Shown here one piece after another: positions 1 through 11,712 of a DNA stretch of 64,000 nt. Source of the DNA: Pycnopodia helianthoides. Lineage: Eukaryota > Echinodermata > Asteroidea > Forcipulatida > Asteriidae. The stretch spans positions 14,736,078 through 14,800,077 of the forward strand of contig CM063249.1 of the NCBI GenBank assembly GCA_032158295.1. The letters run 5' to 3'. The notes beneath the pieces were generated by a model that saw nothing but the letters and a program-made list of their open reading frames with translations, was not told the origin of the DNA and did not search any database. Both the position numbers and the translations under genes were made by a program. The number at the start of each line of letters is the position of its first letter. The stretch's first letter is position 1.

Positions 1-2630
1 TTTTAGGGAATTTGCACAATGTTTACATTAATTGAAACACACAGCACATATTAGTCATCGATCATCACCGCCACCAGTCAATTTTCAAGGTGATTCTGAT
101 CAAACTGTTTTACATTGTGCGAAAAAAGCTACGTCAAGTCCACTTCAGGCTTTGCAGGACACACATTTTGACATCAATAACATTACATTAAATCATCATC
201 AGAGAATGCACATAACAAATCATCATGAACTTTATCCACACAATCCCAATCTAGTCATTTTTATAAATACTTTTCATTGGGTGCTCGTTGGAAGGGCATA
301 ATGAAAGTGTGCAAGGCAAAAAGGTTGGAAGCAATAGTACGCCAAATTGTGTTGTAAGAAACTAGGTGTGAAAGTTGGATGTCTGAAAGTCAGAATGGAA
401 AAATGAAGATGTAATCTGAGTATATTCTTGCATAAAACATACATATGAACCATTTTCTTAAATATGCATCGCCCAAATTGTTTCTTAATCAACGGTAAAA
501 CAAATTGTAACTATTAGACACCTATTTTCTTTTAGTCTAGGTGCATTAGTTTATATATTTCTTTCATTTGAGACACTGAACTAAAAAATATATGTGACGT
601 CTTACGTTACCAGCAGCCATGTACAAAACAATTTGCATGATGCAAATGTTTTGGGGCATTGCATGTGGTTGTTTTTGTTTTTTGTTGAACAACATTATCT
701 GTAAAAAATTTGTGAGGAGAAAAATATAATTGTTTATGTCTTGACGGGTCTAAATTGATTGGTGAAAATTTAAAGTACAAAATGTTGTACTTTGCGTGCC
801 CCATGGCTTGTTATAGAGTCTTGAGTCTTTCTGCCGAGCACCCAGCAATTTTATCAAACAAGTCTCAACTACATTTTGCACGATCAAATTATTTATCTAA
901 ATCCCACATTTATCTTCACATGTCTGCACAATCAGTTTCAAATGAGTGTTTGTGTAAACAATCATTTGTCACAATAGCCTCACCTTTTTGGCATATTCCA
1001 AAGTTCAATTTGTTGCCATGCTCATGGAGAGAGTTTATGTGTTGAATCTTTTTAAATTGGAGTGGAAACAAGTCTGATATAAAGAGTATGTAAGTGAGCA
1101 TAAAGTCTAACTCAGGAAAAAGGTACACAAAAGAAGCAAACCCTATGGAAATAGAACGATGAGTTACAAGTCGTAGCTTTTGTAAAAAAGCAAAAGTTAA
1201 TTTCTGCAACTTGTAGTATGTATTAAGGTTTTTAACTTCACCATCATGGAATCATAACACTTCACCCATTCATTGGTGGCGGGAAACATGGTTTAAACAC
1301 AGGCCAATTTCATTTACCTGCACAGTATCATGATTGAAATGTTGAAGTTGTGTTATTTGAGTACAGAATTCCAAATACAAATTCAGATTGAGTCACTTAT
1401 GAACAAGCGTTGATACATGTACATAAAACAAAACTATGCATGAAAAGAATAAGAAATAACGAAAGACAGATTGGTAAATATTGAAAAAAAGAAGAAAGTT
1501 AATCATACATACTTTCAATTCTATAAGCTCTCTGATGATATATTTTATACCAGTGCCATGACAATCCTGAAAAGAAAGTAGTTTGTCTGAAGTATTGTCA
1601 AAGTCAAGGTTATAGCTTTTATGATTCCTGCAATCAAATGAAGCTGATCAATAATGAACATGCACAAAATGTATTTCCAAAACACAAAACTTGTTTTTTG
1701 TTGTTTACACAAAAAGCCACGGAATTTGATGGAACTTTTACAGAATGGTTGTACGGTGTGTTTATTAACAACTTGAGGATGCATTGGAAGTAATTTACTC
1801 TTCTAAAAAATGTACTTTCTCTGTAAGCACCTTTTTGTTGCATATTTAATGCTTTATTTATTTACTGTTTGAAGCACGGTGATTGGCATGACTGCACTAT
1901 TTCACAAACTAATGTTCTACCACCCCTTTAAGCAATACAGCAATACCATATAGCTTTATATTACATGGTAACCAGTAGCAATCAGAAGGCATCACATATA
2001 CATAAATTGATTGGCATTAGACTGTCACCTTTTTGACCCCTCTCTGTCAAAATCAGCAAAAAGTATGAAAGGGTTGTGAATGGTAACCATTCCCTAAAAT
2101 GAGCATGGGTCTAAATGAAATCATCACCAGGAAGATTCTGAAGTGTTTATTTTTGAAGAATGGTTTTGCCTGATTGTAAGATGCGTTCTACTGGTGGGAA
2201 AACAAACAATGGCATGAACAATGAAGAAAAATTACTTAGCTGTTGACTAAATTTGCACATAAGTGGAATGGATCTGCTATTTCTCAAAAACATTTTGCTG
2301 CCACAAAATGAGTGAAGTAATCATGCCATGGTATTCATTAACAAGTTTTTTGCGTTGAATTCTTACTTGTTCCTGATTTTGACGGAGCTGCATATAACTT
2401 CCACTTAGTTACATGAGTGGTTCACACAGTCTCCAATTTGTATCGCAGAAATTGGAAAATGTCAGCTGTTTCTTGATAAGGATTTAAAACTTTATTCACA
2501 GCCTTGCCTTAACACCATGCAAATATCTTTTGTGAGTTGTAATGGCTGTCTCTTGAGGACATTTAGACTTGCTGAGTTGTACAAGTGTACGTTGGCGTAT
2601 CTAAGGGCCAATTTGAGGCTGTATCCTATT
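1..2630. other. No supported gene; intronic or intergenic
   Basis: This stretch is AT-rich with only short, low-quality open frames. I found no splice-bounded exon that I could defend. Because the gene at 2987 begins with a splice acceptor, part of this interval is probably the preceding intron, and earlier exons may lie outside the window. A short dispersed repeat at 1722-1795 is described separately. Confidence 0.5.
1722..1795 (+). repeat. Dispersed repeat fragment, shared with 55781-55855
   Basis: The block around TGGTTGTACGGTGTGTTT, with its flanking aatttgatg and taatttactc-like words, recurs at 55781-55855 in the same orientation. Two diverged copies 54 kb apart indicate an interspersed repeat. 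Its family is not identified and no termini are clear. Confidence 0.5.
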
Positions 2631-2737
2631 TGGCCACTACAGCTACGGCTACGACTATTGCTGAGGGTGTTGTTAAGGATGTACTATACTTCACGAATGA
2701 TGATGAAATCTAGCCGTAGCCATAGCTGTAGTCGCCA
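2631..2737. repeat. Short inverted repeat (foldback)
   Basis: The arm at 2631-2657 pairs with 2711-2737: 27 bases each with about three mismatches, separated by a 53-bp spacer. The arms are built of the word GGCTACG and its variants. A small foldback or MITE relic is the simplest reading. It overlaps an open frame at 2517-2819, which is therefore unlikely to be a gene. Confidence 0.65.
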
Positions 2738-2986
2738 TTTTGACACGGCCGAAAAGAGATATTTTGCTGGTGCTAGAGAGGATTGCTTGCACAATAATTT
2801 AGGATTGACTCTTGTGTAACAGAAAGTTCAACCCAAAGTTATCACTTGTTTAATTTTGCATTCCTCCCAAACTGCATACCTTCCTAATGCATGAATTTCT
2901 TGTTGATTTTAAGCATTTGGCCTTTGACCTATTGGTGAGACCCTTTGACCTAATGTTTTTACCTTTGACTGATCTTCCTTTGCTAG

Positions 2987-4504
2987 AATATCCTGGATAT
3001 GGAAATGAAGTTGAGAAGGAAAGGTGCAGAAACTCAGGCGTCCGACGGTGACTCATTTGCCGATATCCCTGAATATCTACTCAAGGTTTGCTTACTAATT
3101 TATTATATACAGTATATGGAAATGATTGTTTTTAGGAGTCAATTTGCAAAGTGTGTCTCACCACATGTGCGTCGCCTAAAATATGCATTGCACACTGAGT
3201 TACATGTTCAAATAGGGGTTCTGATTCCCAAATTTGTGCAACCAAGATCTATTGTGGCACCAGGTGTGCTAGGTCAATATTATAAACATTGATAATTTTA
3301 TTTAAGACATAGTCAAGTATCGTTTCCTTTAGATGATGGGATTTTTACTTTTCTTAAGTGGATCAGAGGAACTGTTTGTAATTATCTGCACTATCACTGA
3401 GTGACATAAGTTGGTCTCAACATTTAAACCGGCCTACTGTAGTCTATAGTCATCAGCAGGAAAGTAATTGGTTTGGTGTCAACGCTTTTCTTTGCAGAAG
3501 CGACAACCCTGGCAGCACGGTCGAATGGCCCTCTCTCGCCGTGCCGGCCGCTTTGAGATTCCTATGGATGTGTTTGTACTAGAGAACATGTCACCAACCG
3601 AGTACCTACAACAGTACTGCTTTGTCAACAAACGCCGGCAGGCCATGTACCGTAGATCCTTCAGCAAGGTGGACAAGGACAATGACATGAAAATTAATAT
3701 GAAGGTAACATAATCATATGCTGATACTCAATCCTTTACGATGTACCCTCTTGACTAGGAAAGGTTTGAGTGCTGTATTACCTGTGCATTTTACATACAA
3801 CGTTGACAATTTGCTGAGGATATAAATGTCGTATGTGCACTTTTTTTACTGGTCAATTTCATGAGTAGTGCTGGTTTGCAGGGAGCAGTGCCCAGGCCCT
3901 ATTATGTAAATTTGTTAAGTTAAAATGAATGGTTAGCCAAATTTTATGCTAAGCAAAAAGATAGTGGTGTAGCCTGTTTCTGCTAAACAAGTTTTTCCAA
4001 GCTTAACCAATGTTTGTGCTTAATTAAAAAAACTGTATGAAGTTGGACCGGAGCATAATATTGAAGGGATTACAGACAAAGTATCTCCCAATAAGCCAAG
4101 TTGGATTTTAATGGATTCTGGTAATATTATGCCTAGTTTGGTCACAAGTGCATGCTCAATCTTAACTCCTCCTGATCAGCAAAGACTATTATCTTTTGCC
4201 ACACACTTATGGGTGTTTGTCGTCTCTGACGTATTATCTTCAAAAAAGCTTGCCCCTAACCACGGAACAAAACAACACTGGTTTATCACTAGTGACTGAG
4301 CAAGGCGGTACCAGACACCATTTAAATCTAACTCGCATGTGGCTTATTGGAAAATTCTTGACACATGATATGGGTTCCTTCAGTTTTAAGACAACGATTT
4401 CTGTGTGTATTAAATCAAGTTTCACTAAGGTGGGCAAGATTTTATTTAAATCAGTCCTTATTTTTTACTATTCCTAGGAGTTCAACACAGCTGTCTTCTG
4501 TTGA
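2987..4504 (+). CDS. 3' end of an EF-hand-like gene (three exons, partial)
   Basis: Seen: exon 2987-3085 follows a pyrimidine-rich acceptor and ends CTCAAG/gt (33 codons). Exon 3498-3704 follows tttgcag and ends ATGAAG/gtaaca (69 codons). Exon 4478-4504 follows ttactattcctag and reads E-F-N-T-A-V-F-C-stop. All joins are phase 0. The second and third exons together give D-K-D-N-D-M-K-I-N-M-K-E-F, which has the acidic positions 1, 3, 5 and 12 and the isoleucine at 8 of an EF-hand calcium loop; position 6 is Met instead of the usual Gly. Before the loop lie basic, helix-like residues (EYLQQYCFVNKRRQAMYRR). Inference: the C-terminus of a calcium-binding or EF-derived protein, with upstream exons not found. 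The loop ends only eight residues before the stop, so the exiting helix is short, or another isoform continues. I do not recognise the family. Confidence 0.6.
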
Positions 4505-4886
4505 GGCACCTGATGTTAGGTAAACAGTTCACAAACTTTGGATAACAAGTTTATCCTAGGATGTTACTGAGTGTTGATTTTTTAAAGCATCACAAGTGTC
4601 TCCCTCCACTATTTGGACCCAAAGCTATTATCGCTAGGCAATCTTGTGCTTACTTCACCTGGGAGAAGGTCACTCATTAACCGGGGTAAAAGCTTTGGTT
4701 GAAGTCAGGGAAAATTCAGTATTTCAACCCTTTAAAAGGCTATAATAATGACTTAAAGAGTTGAAATCTGGACTATTCTTCACCAAGTGGTTATATTCTG
4801 CGACAGGGCCTGAACGAAATGCACTCAATATTTGTTTTATATAACTCACATATATGGTATATCCTAGTCATTTGAAATTTGTGCAC

Positions 4887-4892
4887 AATAAA
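4887..4892 (+). promoter_or_regulatory. Candidate polyadenylation signal AATAAA
   Basis: An AATAAA hexamer lies about 380 bp after the stop codon at 4502-4504, a reasonable 3'UTR length for the EF-hand-like gene. No other AATAAA lies nearer in this strand. Confidence 0.4.
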
Positions 4893-5174
4893 CCCAAAAT
4901 AGAAACAGAAACTCGTCCACCCTGCACTCTTAAAATTTTAAGAAATCCTCTACTCAACGGACGACGTAGATGCCAACCGCTGTGACAAAGAGGCGGGGAA
5001 AGATTATTTTAGGGCGTCCAATGATTGTGGAGTGTTGCAGCAGTAATTCAGGGCAAAATAACGGATGACACACGACTCGTGTTCCACCAATCAAATAACA
5101 AGGATCTCTCTGTGTGGTATATAATAGTGTATACAGTCTATACTACTCATTTGTTTCTCCTTATTACTTGCAGT

Positions 5175-5456
5175 ATTGAGAGCAGGTACAATTTAAGAGG
5201 AGCTACCAAAGTGAAAATTACAGATATTAACTACCAATTTGATTGGAAAAATACTATGTTCCATATGGTATTGGACTCGGGCCAAAGTTATGTACAATGT
5301 ATTTGTTTTCTCGATTACAGAACGGAAGATACTGTTGACCAAGAGGGTCTAGTTGAAAAGGAGAAGGTGGAAGATGCAGATTTCTTGGCTCTAGATTGGA
5401 AATTTGATGGATGTAAAATCAACAAACCCCTGAAACGTCTCCTGTACATGCTGTAG
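5175..5456 (+). CDS. Possible terminal exon, unidentified
   Basis: Seen: a strong acceptor (tttctccttattacttgcag) precedes an open frame that runs to TAG at 5454-5456. A second good acceptor (ttttctcgattacag, exon start 5323) lies inside and keeps the same frame, so the true exon may begin at either place. The tail is hydrophilic (TEDTVDQEGLVEKEKVEDAD), then DWKFDGCKINKPLKRLLYML-stop. The acceptors do not match the phase of the exon ending at 3704, so this belongs to another transcript or needs an exon I did not find. An AATAAA at 5899 follows. No family recognised. Confidence 0.3.
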   Translation: MESRYNLRGATKVKITDINYQFDWKNTMFHMVLDSGQSYVQCICFLDYRTEDTVDQEGLVEKEKVEDADFLALDWKFDGCKINKPLKRLLYML

Positions 5457-5512
5457 CTGAAAGGAATGCTGTGTTGATAAATTTGAAGGGTGTATTAATT
5501 GCAGTGTTTGTA

Positions 5513-5900
5513 GCTGTCAAGAACGTGTGTGGATTGATATGTTGAATGTCACATCAACTAGCTGTTTAAATGCTGCTTACACTGGTAAGACCATGTGTTG
5601 GTTGTTTTTGCAGATGTATCACTAGCTCGTTGAAAGGCCTCCTGCATACTGACTAGATCATGCTTGGATTGATTTGTTGAATGTTACATCAACTCTATAC
5701 TAGCTGATATAGATATTTGTGTTGATTGGTTTTGGGGGTGGATCAGCAAGTCATTGTTAAAGTGCTTCCTACATAGCAACTGACAACATACAGATCTTGT
5801 TTTGGTGACTGTATGTGACATCAACTCGCGGTTGAAAAGCTGTCAAGAACATGCATGGATTGATTTATTCCATGTAACAGCAACCTGCACACTGGTCAAA
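5513..5900 (+). repeat. Diverged short tandem repeats
   Basis: Three diverged copies of a block built on 'tggattgat..gtt..atgt.acatcaact' begin near 5530, 5672 and 5856. They lie between the stop at 5456 and the AATAAA at 5899-5904, so they would be 3'UTR if the exon at 5175-5456 is real. Nothing coding is seen in them. Confidence 0.45.
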
Positions 5901-5904
5901 TAAA

Positions 5905-7403
5905 AATCTACTCAAAACTTGCTCTTGTCGACTGAATTTGGTCTATTTGCTTATGCGCAGAACTACACCAGTAAGGTTAGGGATTTGTGGTAGTGAATAT
6001 GTTGTAACTTGTACCTCAAATGTATCCCCGATGGAAACTTCTGCACTCACATTACATTGACCCCGGGAAACATCGTTCTGGTTTTGAGAAAGATTTTATT
6101 GATTAGATAAGTTGAGATTTTCTATTTGGTAACCCTGACAGCTCAAAATCCTCCAAAATCATCTTCAGGAAGTTCTCTGACATTGGCCAAATAACAAATA
6201 CATCTAGTAAATGTTTGTCATTTGGGCCAAGCATACCAATCCCAAGCAAGTGCCATTTTTGGGTGTTGAAAATATTGAATGTTTTCTCTCTCGACATATT
6301 GAGTCCCAAATGTGTTCATTAAAAAAGCTTGTTTTCTTGAGTTGCGTGTCATGGCCAAGTTGTCTTGTGCACCGCACTCAAGTTCGATTGGGGGTCATGA
6401 CACTTGTGACCTTGATTGAGAGCAAGTTTCTTTTGCTTCACTTCAGCCAAATGGGTACTTGTGAGGATGGAGATTGATATTGTGTTCGAAAAAGCATTCG
6501 GAGCACCAGGGGAGCACCAGTGCAGTCCAGTGCTGTATACTTTTTTTCAGAAAGTCTCAAATTCCTCTGCAACATTGGTACGTTTAATATGTTTCTTAGG
6601 AGATAAAATGTGCTCATATCAAACCTGCCAGATTCCAAAATATCTTTCAGATAGACAAACAAATTGAAAAAGGTGCAGTGGAATTGTATTTTCTAATAAA
6701 AGAAAGCAAAGAGTTTAAGTAAACTGCAAAATTCTCTCTCTCTCTCAATCCTATTACATGTATATAGAAAACTGATACCTTGTACACAGTATTAGACATC
6801 TTTTATTTTCTTTCAGAACGGAAAGTTTTATTGGTCTTGTTATGACAGTAAAATCATTGATTTACTTTGTATCTTTTAAGAACTGAGTAGGTTTGCAACA
6901 ATGTGAATACTAATTCCCCCCTTTTTTTTTGAGGGAGGAGAAAGATTTTTTTTTGAAGAACCGGGGATGAGACGCAGGAGAGTCCCTCAACCCTGGTTCA
7001 TTCAGAAATAGTTTCACCCATAATCCTACTCAGGTCTTTCTTCCAAAAACATGCAAAGTTTATACATCTTTTTGTATAATTTGATGAAATTCTATTTAAT
7101 TTAAACATGTGAGACTGGAAAAAGATTTATAAACTGTACAATTTCGAAAAGTTTGTTGTATTTTTTTTTGCACTAAAATGCTCAAAGTTTAAATTATTTC
7201 AGGTTCACACATATTGTATTTATTTTTGAGTATCCAACTAAGAGGACATGCTTTTTAAATAAAAGGTTAGAGTCAGTTAAAGTGAAAATGTGTCCCTCAG
7301 TGTTTTGTTCCGTTCATGGAAAAAGGTTATAGTGAAGATTGTATATGTAAGTGTGCACTTAAATTATTTTTTTTTATAGTGATAGTCACGCTGTGTCACA
7401 CTT
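5905..7403. other. Mostly non-coding; one possible minus-strand exon
   Basis: Apart from the candidate at 6103-6309, this is AT-rich sequence with homopolymer runs (6919-6930, 6947-6954) and a short TC repeat near 6736. No plus-strand exon is supported. Confidence 0.4.
6103..6309 (-). CDS. Possible minus-strand terminal exon, unidentified
   Basis: Seen: an open minus-strand frame of 68 codons ends in TAA at 6103-6105, and an AATAAA on the minus strand follows within a few bases (6094-6099). The end reads FELSGLPNRKSQLI-stop. A splice acceptor (catttactag) falls inside, so a shorter exon is possible. An AATAAA so close to the stop either marks a very short 3'UTR or means the true stop is an earlier one in another frame. 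No family recognised; chance remains quite possible. Confidence 0.25.
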   Translation of the reverse strand: MGLNMSREKTFNIFNTQKWHLLGIGMLGPNDKHLLDVFVIWPMSENFLKMILEDFELSGLPNRKSQLI

Positions 7404-7527
7404 TTAAGTGTAGTTAAGTTCATCCATCGACCTGATGGCGCTATTTGAGCCCAGTTTGCTTAAAAGGGCTTGGTTTTTCATTCTTTCTATGACAGTTTTA
7501 GCTTCAAGACTTGTCGTGACCCTTTTC
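7404..7527 (-). CDS. Likely terminal exon of an unidentified minus-strand gene
   Basis: Seen: a good acceptor on the minus strand (gtttgctttag) starts an exon of 124 nt whose frame is open for 40 residues and ends in TAA. It includes SLEAKTVIERMKNQALLSKL and then GSNSAIRSMDELNYT-stop, which looks like a charged helix followed by a short polar tail, with ordinary codon use. The exon begins with the third base of a codon, so the upstream exon must end in phase 2; I could not locate it between 7528 and 8400. No family recognised. Confidence 0.4.
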
Positions 7528-8405
7528 CTAAAGCAAACTTTAACCCTACCCAAGCCATCAGCAACAGTCCTTGGTCCACTCCAGCCCACCAAAAATCGTC
7601 GAAAAATGCTGTTTTTAAAATATTCTAATCTTAAGGAAAAGGGTCTGCCCAGTGGATGTTGCTTATCAGCTAGCGATAACTACTGCGACAGATAGAAGGG
7701 GGTTGGGGTGTTCTTGCCTCTTATAATTTTGCAAGATCTAAGCTCCCGGAACGAAATAAATTTTCCAAACATACCAATCCTTTACATAATCTTAAACTTT
7801 GTAAAAAAAAACTTAAACAAATATTATCAAAATCTTTTTATATTTTAGATTATAACATGTTTGTTTCTCGCATTTCATTGCATACCTTTTCTGAAAATTT
7901 CTGATCAAAATATTCACAGTTGAGCCATAATTGTATTTTTTTATTATGTCGTCTGTATTGGTAGGCCTACTGTAAACTCAGATAAGAAAACAGAAACTAC
8001 ATGACATGATCAAATTATTGTGTGATAATAACTAACATACAAAGTCCTCCTCATTGGACAATATTGTTATTGTTCAAGGATTGCTTTGTTTTGGTTATGT
8101 GCAAATCAGAAAGCTTGCTACTCACGTGATCAAGTTGTACAAACACCATGCGTGCTTTTTGTGCAATTTGTATTCTTATCATTTTTGCTAGATCTTTGTT
8201 TAACTATTATAGTTCTTTACTTTATTATTATTTTTTATAGTGGTAGAGTAACTTTAGATAAAAAGCACAAAAACTGTCCGTGACCAAGAATAATTAATTT
8301 TGCCCGAGACAACGCCTTGGTTATGTTATGTAAACTAGTTTTTGAAAGCCCGCCCCCTGCTGCCTGATCACATGACAGGCTGTGCCGCGCATTATTAACA
8401 ACAAC
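7528..8405. other. No supported gene; upstream region of the 8.4-kb unit
   Basis: AT-rich to about 8330, then a short GC-rich block (GCCCGCCCCCTGCTGCCTG, near 8347) directly upstream of the ATG at 8406. That change in composition is compatible with a promoter, but no TATA box or initiator is clear. Confidence 0.35.
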
Positions 8406-10998
8406 ATGGATGGCGTCAAAGCGTGTCCGTGCCATACTCTCCAACAAATTCAAGTTTTTACCGACTTCCAAGGAAACAACTACCACAAAAGTGTGAAGGT
8501 GAGTTCCTAGTTTGACAGTGATAACGGTTGACCATTTTTTAATGATTTTTTACCCAAATAATGTGAAGAAACACGGGGGTGTTTTCAGCACAAAATGTCA
8601 AACAACCCACCTTCTTGTTTCACTTTTAGTATCAGTTTCCAGAACAGCATCTACTTTCTTAAACTTTACTCTTTCCTTTCATTATTATAACTAGGATAAT
8701 TAAAATTCTAAGAAAGGGAAACATGAGACTTTAACGAGAATGTTTTAATTAATTAAGTGTCAAGTAACGTCTTTAGAAAAACTGACGTTGGTCGTTGATT
8801 AGCTCCATGTTTTATGTATATAATAATATACCTAACCCGAACTAAACAGTAATTGGCCTTATGCTTACAATTAATTACAAGATGATGAAGAAAATTTGTG
8901 TAAACATATATTTTTTTTATTCCTTCAAGAAACTCTTTAATGTCCGAACCGCTAGGTTACAAAGTTCAATAACAATTTTGACTAGGACCTAATGCCATTT
9001 GAGTCGTTGCTTCAAAAATCTGTTTTGTTAATGTTGTTATTACGGAGAACCTGCATTAATTTTATAGTAGTACATTAGATTCACCCCAGTAAATCCCTCT
9101 TTCCATCCCACCATTTTGCTATTATACAGAAATTACCATGGAACAAAAGTCACACTATGATGTGTTTAAAATATTATTTGTTATTTATCTTGCTTGTGCA
9201 CAGTTAACATGAAATGAGATCTACCAATTCACCAAGTGAATGTCTGCTCTGAATGTCAACCTGGCAGATGAGATGCCCTTACAACTAAAGGTAAATTCAT
9301 ACCCTCTCACATGCAGTCTTATATCTAAGGGGGTGAGTGCCCCGCCCCCGATTGATGTTTGTGTCATATAGGCCTATCAAATGAGAATGGTTGGAGAGTA
9401 TTCTCTTTGACAGGATGATAAGACAATCTGGTGCATTTAAATTAATCTGTTATGTAACTTTTTAGTGATGAGTAAATGTTTGCTTGTCTGTCTCTCGGTA
9501 TATCAATCTTTTCATTATTGATAATAACCTGAAATAATTCTCAAATCTTTCTTGGATTTTTTTTTTTTTTTTTTAAATCAATCATCTATCATGCCATCCC
9601 CTTTCGAATGCTTCATAAAATAATAGACATAGAACTCCAATGAAGAATTGATGTTGTTGTCAAATGTTTACATCTTGTTTTTTGTAATAATATGTTCTAC
9701 TGCAATCATTTCTTATAATTCCTATACAAAAACCTGACTTTAAGTAAAACAAATTTAATTTAATTTGGGGTTGAACAAAGAAAATTTACTAGAGTGGGAT
9801 TTGAACCTGTGAACTCCAGATTAACGTGCCAAGGCTCTACCCAACTAAGCTATCTAGCCCTAATGTTGGCGGTCTCCCTTTTTTGTCAATATCTTTGTTC
9901 TACGGTAGCAGTCGGAAGCCATGCAACGTGTAACTGCCCCATAGCAAAAGTAATTTATTTCAATTTGTTTCATTTTGAAGGCTTCCCAAAGATGATTATC
10001 TACCTGTCACAAGATTCCTGATGCCTGAAGGTGCTTATCACCCTCCCAATGTCTGCCCATCACCAATGTAGATGTGTAAGAGTTAGGCCCACAGCAGAGG
10101 TAAGCAAATTACTTTTTTGTACTAACATCAGAAAGTGGGCTGTTTTTGCAGCACTGAACAAACAACTACCCTGCATCACATGCCATAACATTCTGGGGAC
10201 TTCATGCTGGCACCAGCCTAACCCAGACGAATGGCTTTCCCTACAGATGAGTTACAGATTTCAAAGTTAAAACATGTTTTATTAACAAAACCACTTCCCC
10301 CGAACACGCACATCACTGGGGGGAAACAAAATTTAAAAATTGTTTTTTTTTTAAGCACCTATGGTGTTTTTTTCAAATAATGTTAGTTGTTTGGTATGAG
10401 TGAGAATGTATTATAAAGAAACCATGCATTAACAGTATAAAGTTATAAGGATTTACTGCAATTTTGCTATCACTAGTGCAGTTTTTCATTTAGAAAATAA
10501 AGCAACAGTTACAATGTACTGTAATATTGCTTTCATTCAAGTTGGCAAAGTATCTATTTTGCAACAAAGTAATAAACCAACAAGCTTTCAAGTACAAACC
10601 AACAATAGAAACCAAGACTACTGCAAGTTGTTGCATCGTAGACCTAATACATGTAGTATGTTGTTGCTGAAAAATGATATACAGAAGAACCAGATGATAA
10701 AATTGTCAGATTTTTCTCAGCTAAATTTCAATTAGCATATTACAACTCAGGCAACAGAGCAGATATGATGTTAACAAACCAAATCAACATTGATGTGTCA
10801 TAAGATTTCAACAGTTCATTTGACCTTTCGCTTTTGTCACGCACCTTTGTGTCACATTTATATACATGTATATTTGTTTTCTTTAATCTTTCACAGGATG
10901 AGAAAACTACAATCCTGAAGGCTTCGAGGAGACCAACACATATTGTCTTAAAGCATCCTACACATCAAGGAATCATGGATGAACAACCAAGCCATTAA
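8406..10998 (+). CDS. Possible four-exon transcription unit; coding status unclear
   Basis: Seen: (1) ATG at 8406 in a good context (aacaacATGG), open for 31 codons to GTGAAG/gtgagt at 8498. (2) Exon 9204-9290 between tgcttgtgcacag and AAAG/gtaaat. (3) An exon ending CAGCAGAG/gtaagc at 10099; its acceptor is either 9980 or 10030. (4) Exon from 10897 after ctttaatctttcacag, open for 33 codons to TAA at 10996-10998. Exon 2 has stops in every frame near its start but holds a fresh ATG at 9240, open for 17 codons to the donor. With the 10030 acceptor, ATG 9240 reads through exons 3 and 4 in phase for 73 residues; with 9980 it stops at once. Inference: four collinear splice-bounded segments suggest a real transcript, either a short-protein gene with an upstream frame or a long non-coding RNA. 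A second ATG at 8410 gives another frame that stops before the donor. No family recognised. Confidence 0.3.
9766..9925 (-). mobile_element. tRNA-derived SINE, copy a
   Basis: On the minus strand there is an A-box-like segment (tagctTAGTTGGGTAGAGCC) and a B-box-like segment (GGTTCAAATCCC, near 9798), as in a tRNA-derived SINE head. The tail word 'ctaatgttggcggtctccc' is shared with the copy at 63681. It lies in the intron before exon 3 of the 8.4-kb unit. Confidence 0.7.
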
Positions 10999-11587
10999 TG
11001 ATTTTATTTGTAACATTGGAGAATTAATTATGTCAATTGCAATTGCAAATGCATTTGCTATATCTAAATGAATGTTCTTGTTAAAACTAAGTGCACAATT
11101 TGCAAGCAAGCACATATGCATATTTCGAAGATCTTATGGGCAATGTGCTTTAACTGTGATGTTAAAGCGGTTCGATTAATAGCTGTACATGATACGGAGG
11201 TTTGAATATTTGTGGTGAGATTGTTCAATTAATAGTTGTGATGGTTCAGTTAGTTTGGAAGTGTTGACATTATAACACAGACAATTCTGAACCTGCTAGA
11301 GGGACTTGGACACATTGCATCAGTGCATGTGGGGTCCCCATGCCAGCCAGAGTGACAGCTGGTTGTTGATGTTAAAGGTGCAGCAGGCTGCTCTATCAAT
11401 GAGCATGGTTCTGGTGTTATCACACATTGTTGACAAATTGTAGTGGTTCCTAGTTTAAGCCATGGGATTAGGGACCTCGTTAGTACGGGTAGGAGATTGC
11501 CCTGGTTCTTGGGGTGGCGGTTAGGACTCTTCCGAAAAGTAAATGAATACTGTTTTTAAATTTTTAGGTTTATCTTTGGCTTTTTGA
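10999..11587 (+). other. Possible 3'UTR, no gene seen
   Basis: No exon is supported here. If the 8.4-kb unit is real, this would be the start of its 3'UTR, the first clear AATAAA being at 12386-12391. Confidence 0.25.
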
Positions 11588-11712
11588 GTTGAACAGAGAA
11601 AAAATAACTAGAGCGGAAATTGAACCCAGATCACCCAGAACCCAGATTGACATGCCAGTCGCGCTCTACCAACTGAGCCATCAGGCCCCCCCTATTTTGT
11701 CATTATCTTTGT
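11588..11712 (-). mobile_element. tRNA-derived SINE, copy b
   Basis: Shares with the copies at 9766 and 63681 the lead-in 'gagttgaacagagaaaa', the reversed B-box segment near 11608, the A-box-like complement 'ctctaccaactgagcca' near 11668, and the trailing 'attttgtcattatctttgt'. It has short insertions in the anticodon arm and is clearly degenerate. Confidence 0.65.

Noticed and set aside
2517..2819. 100-codon plus-strand frame
   Set aside because: It spans the inverted repeat at 2631-2737 and has no splice-site support.
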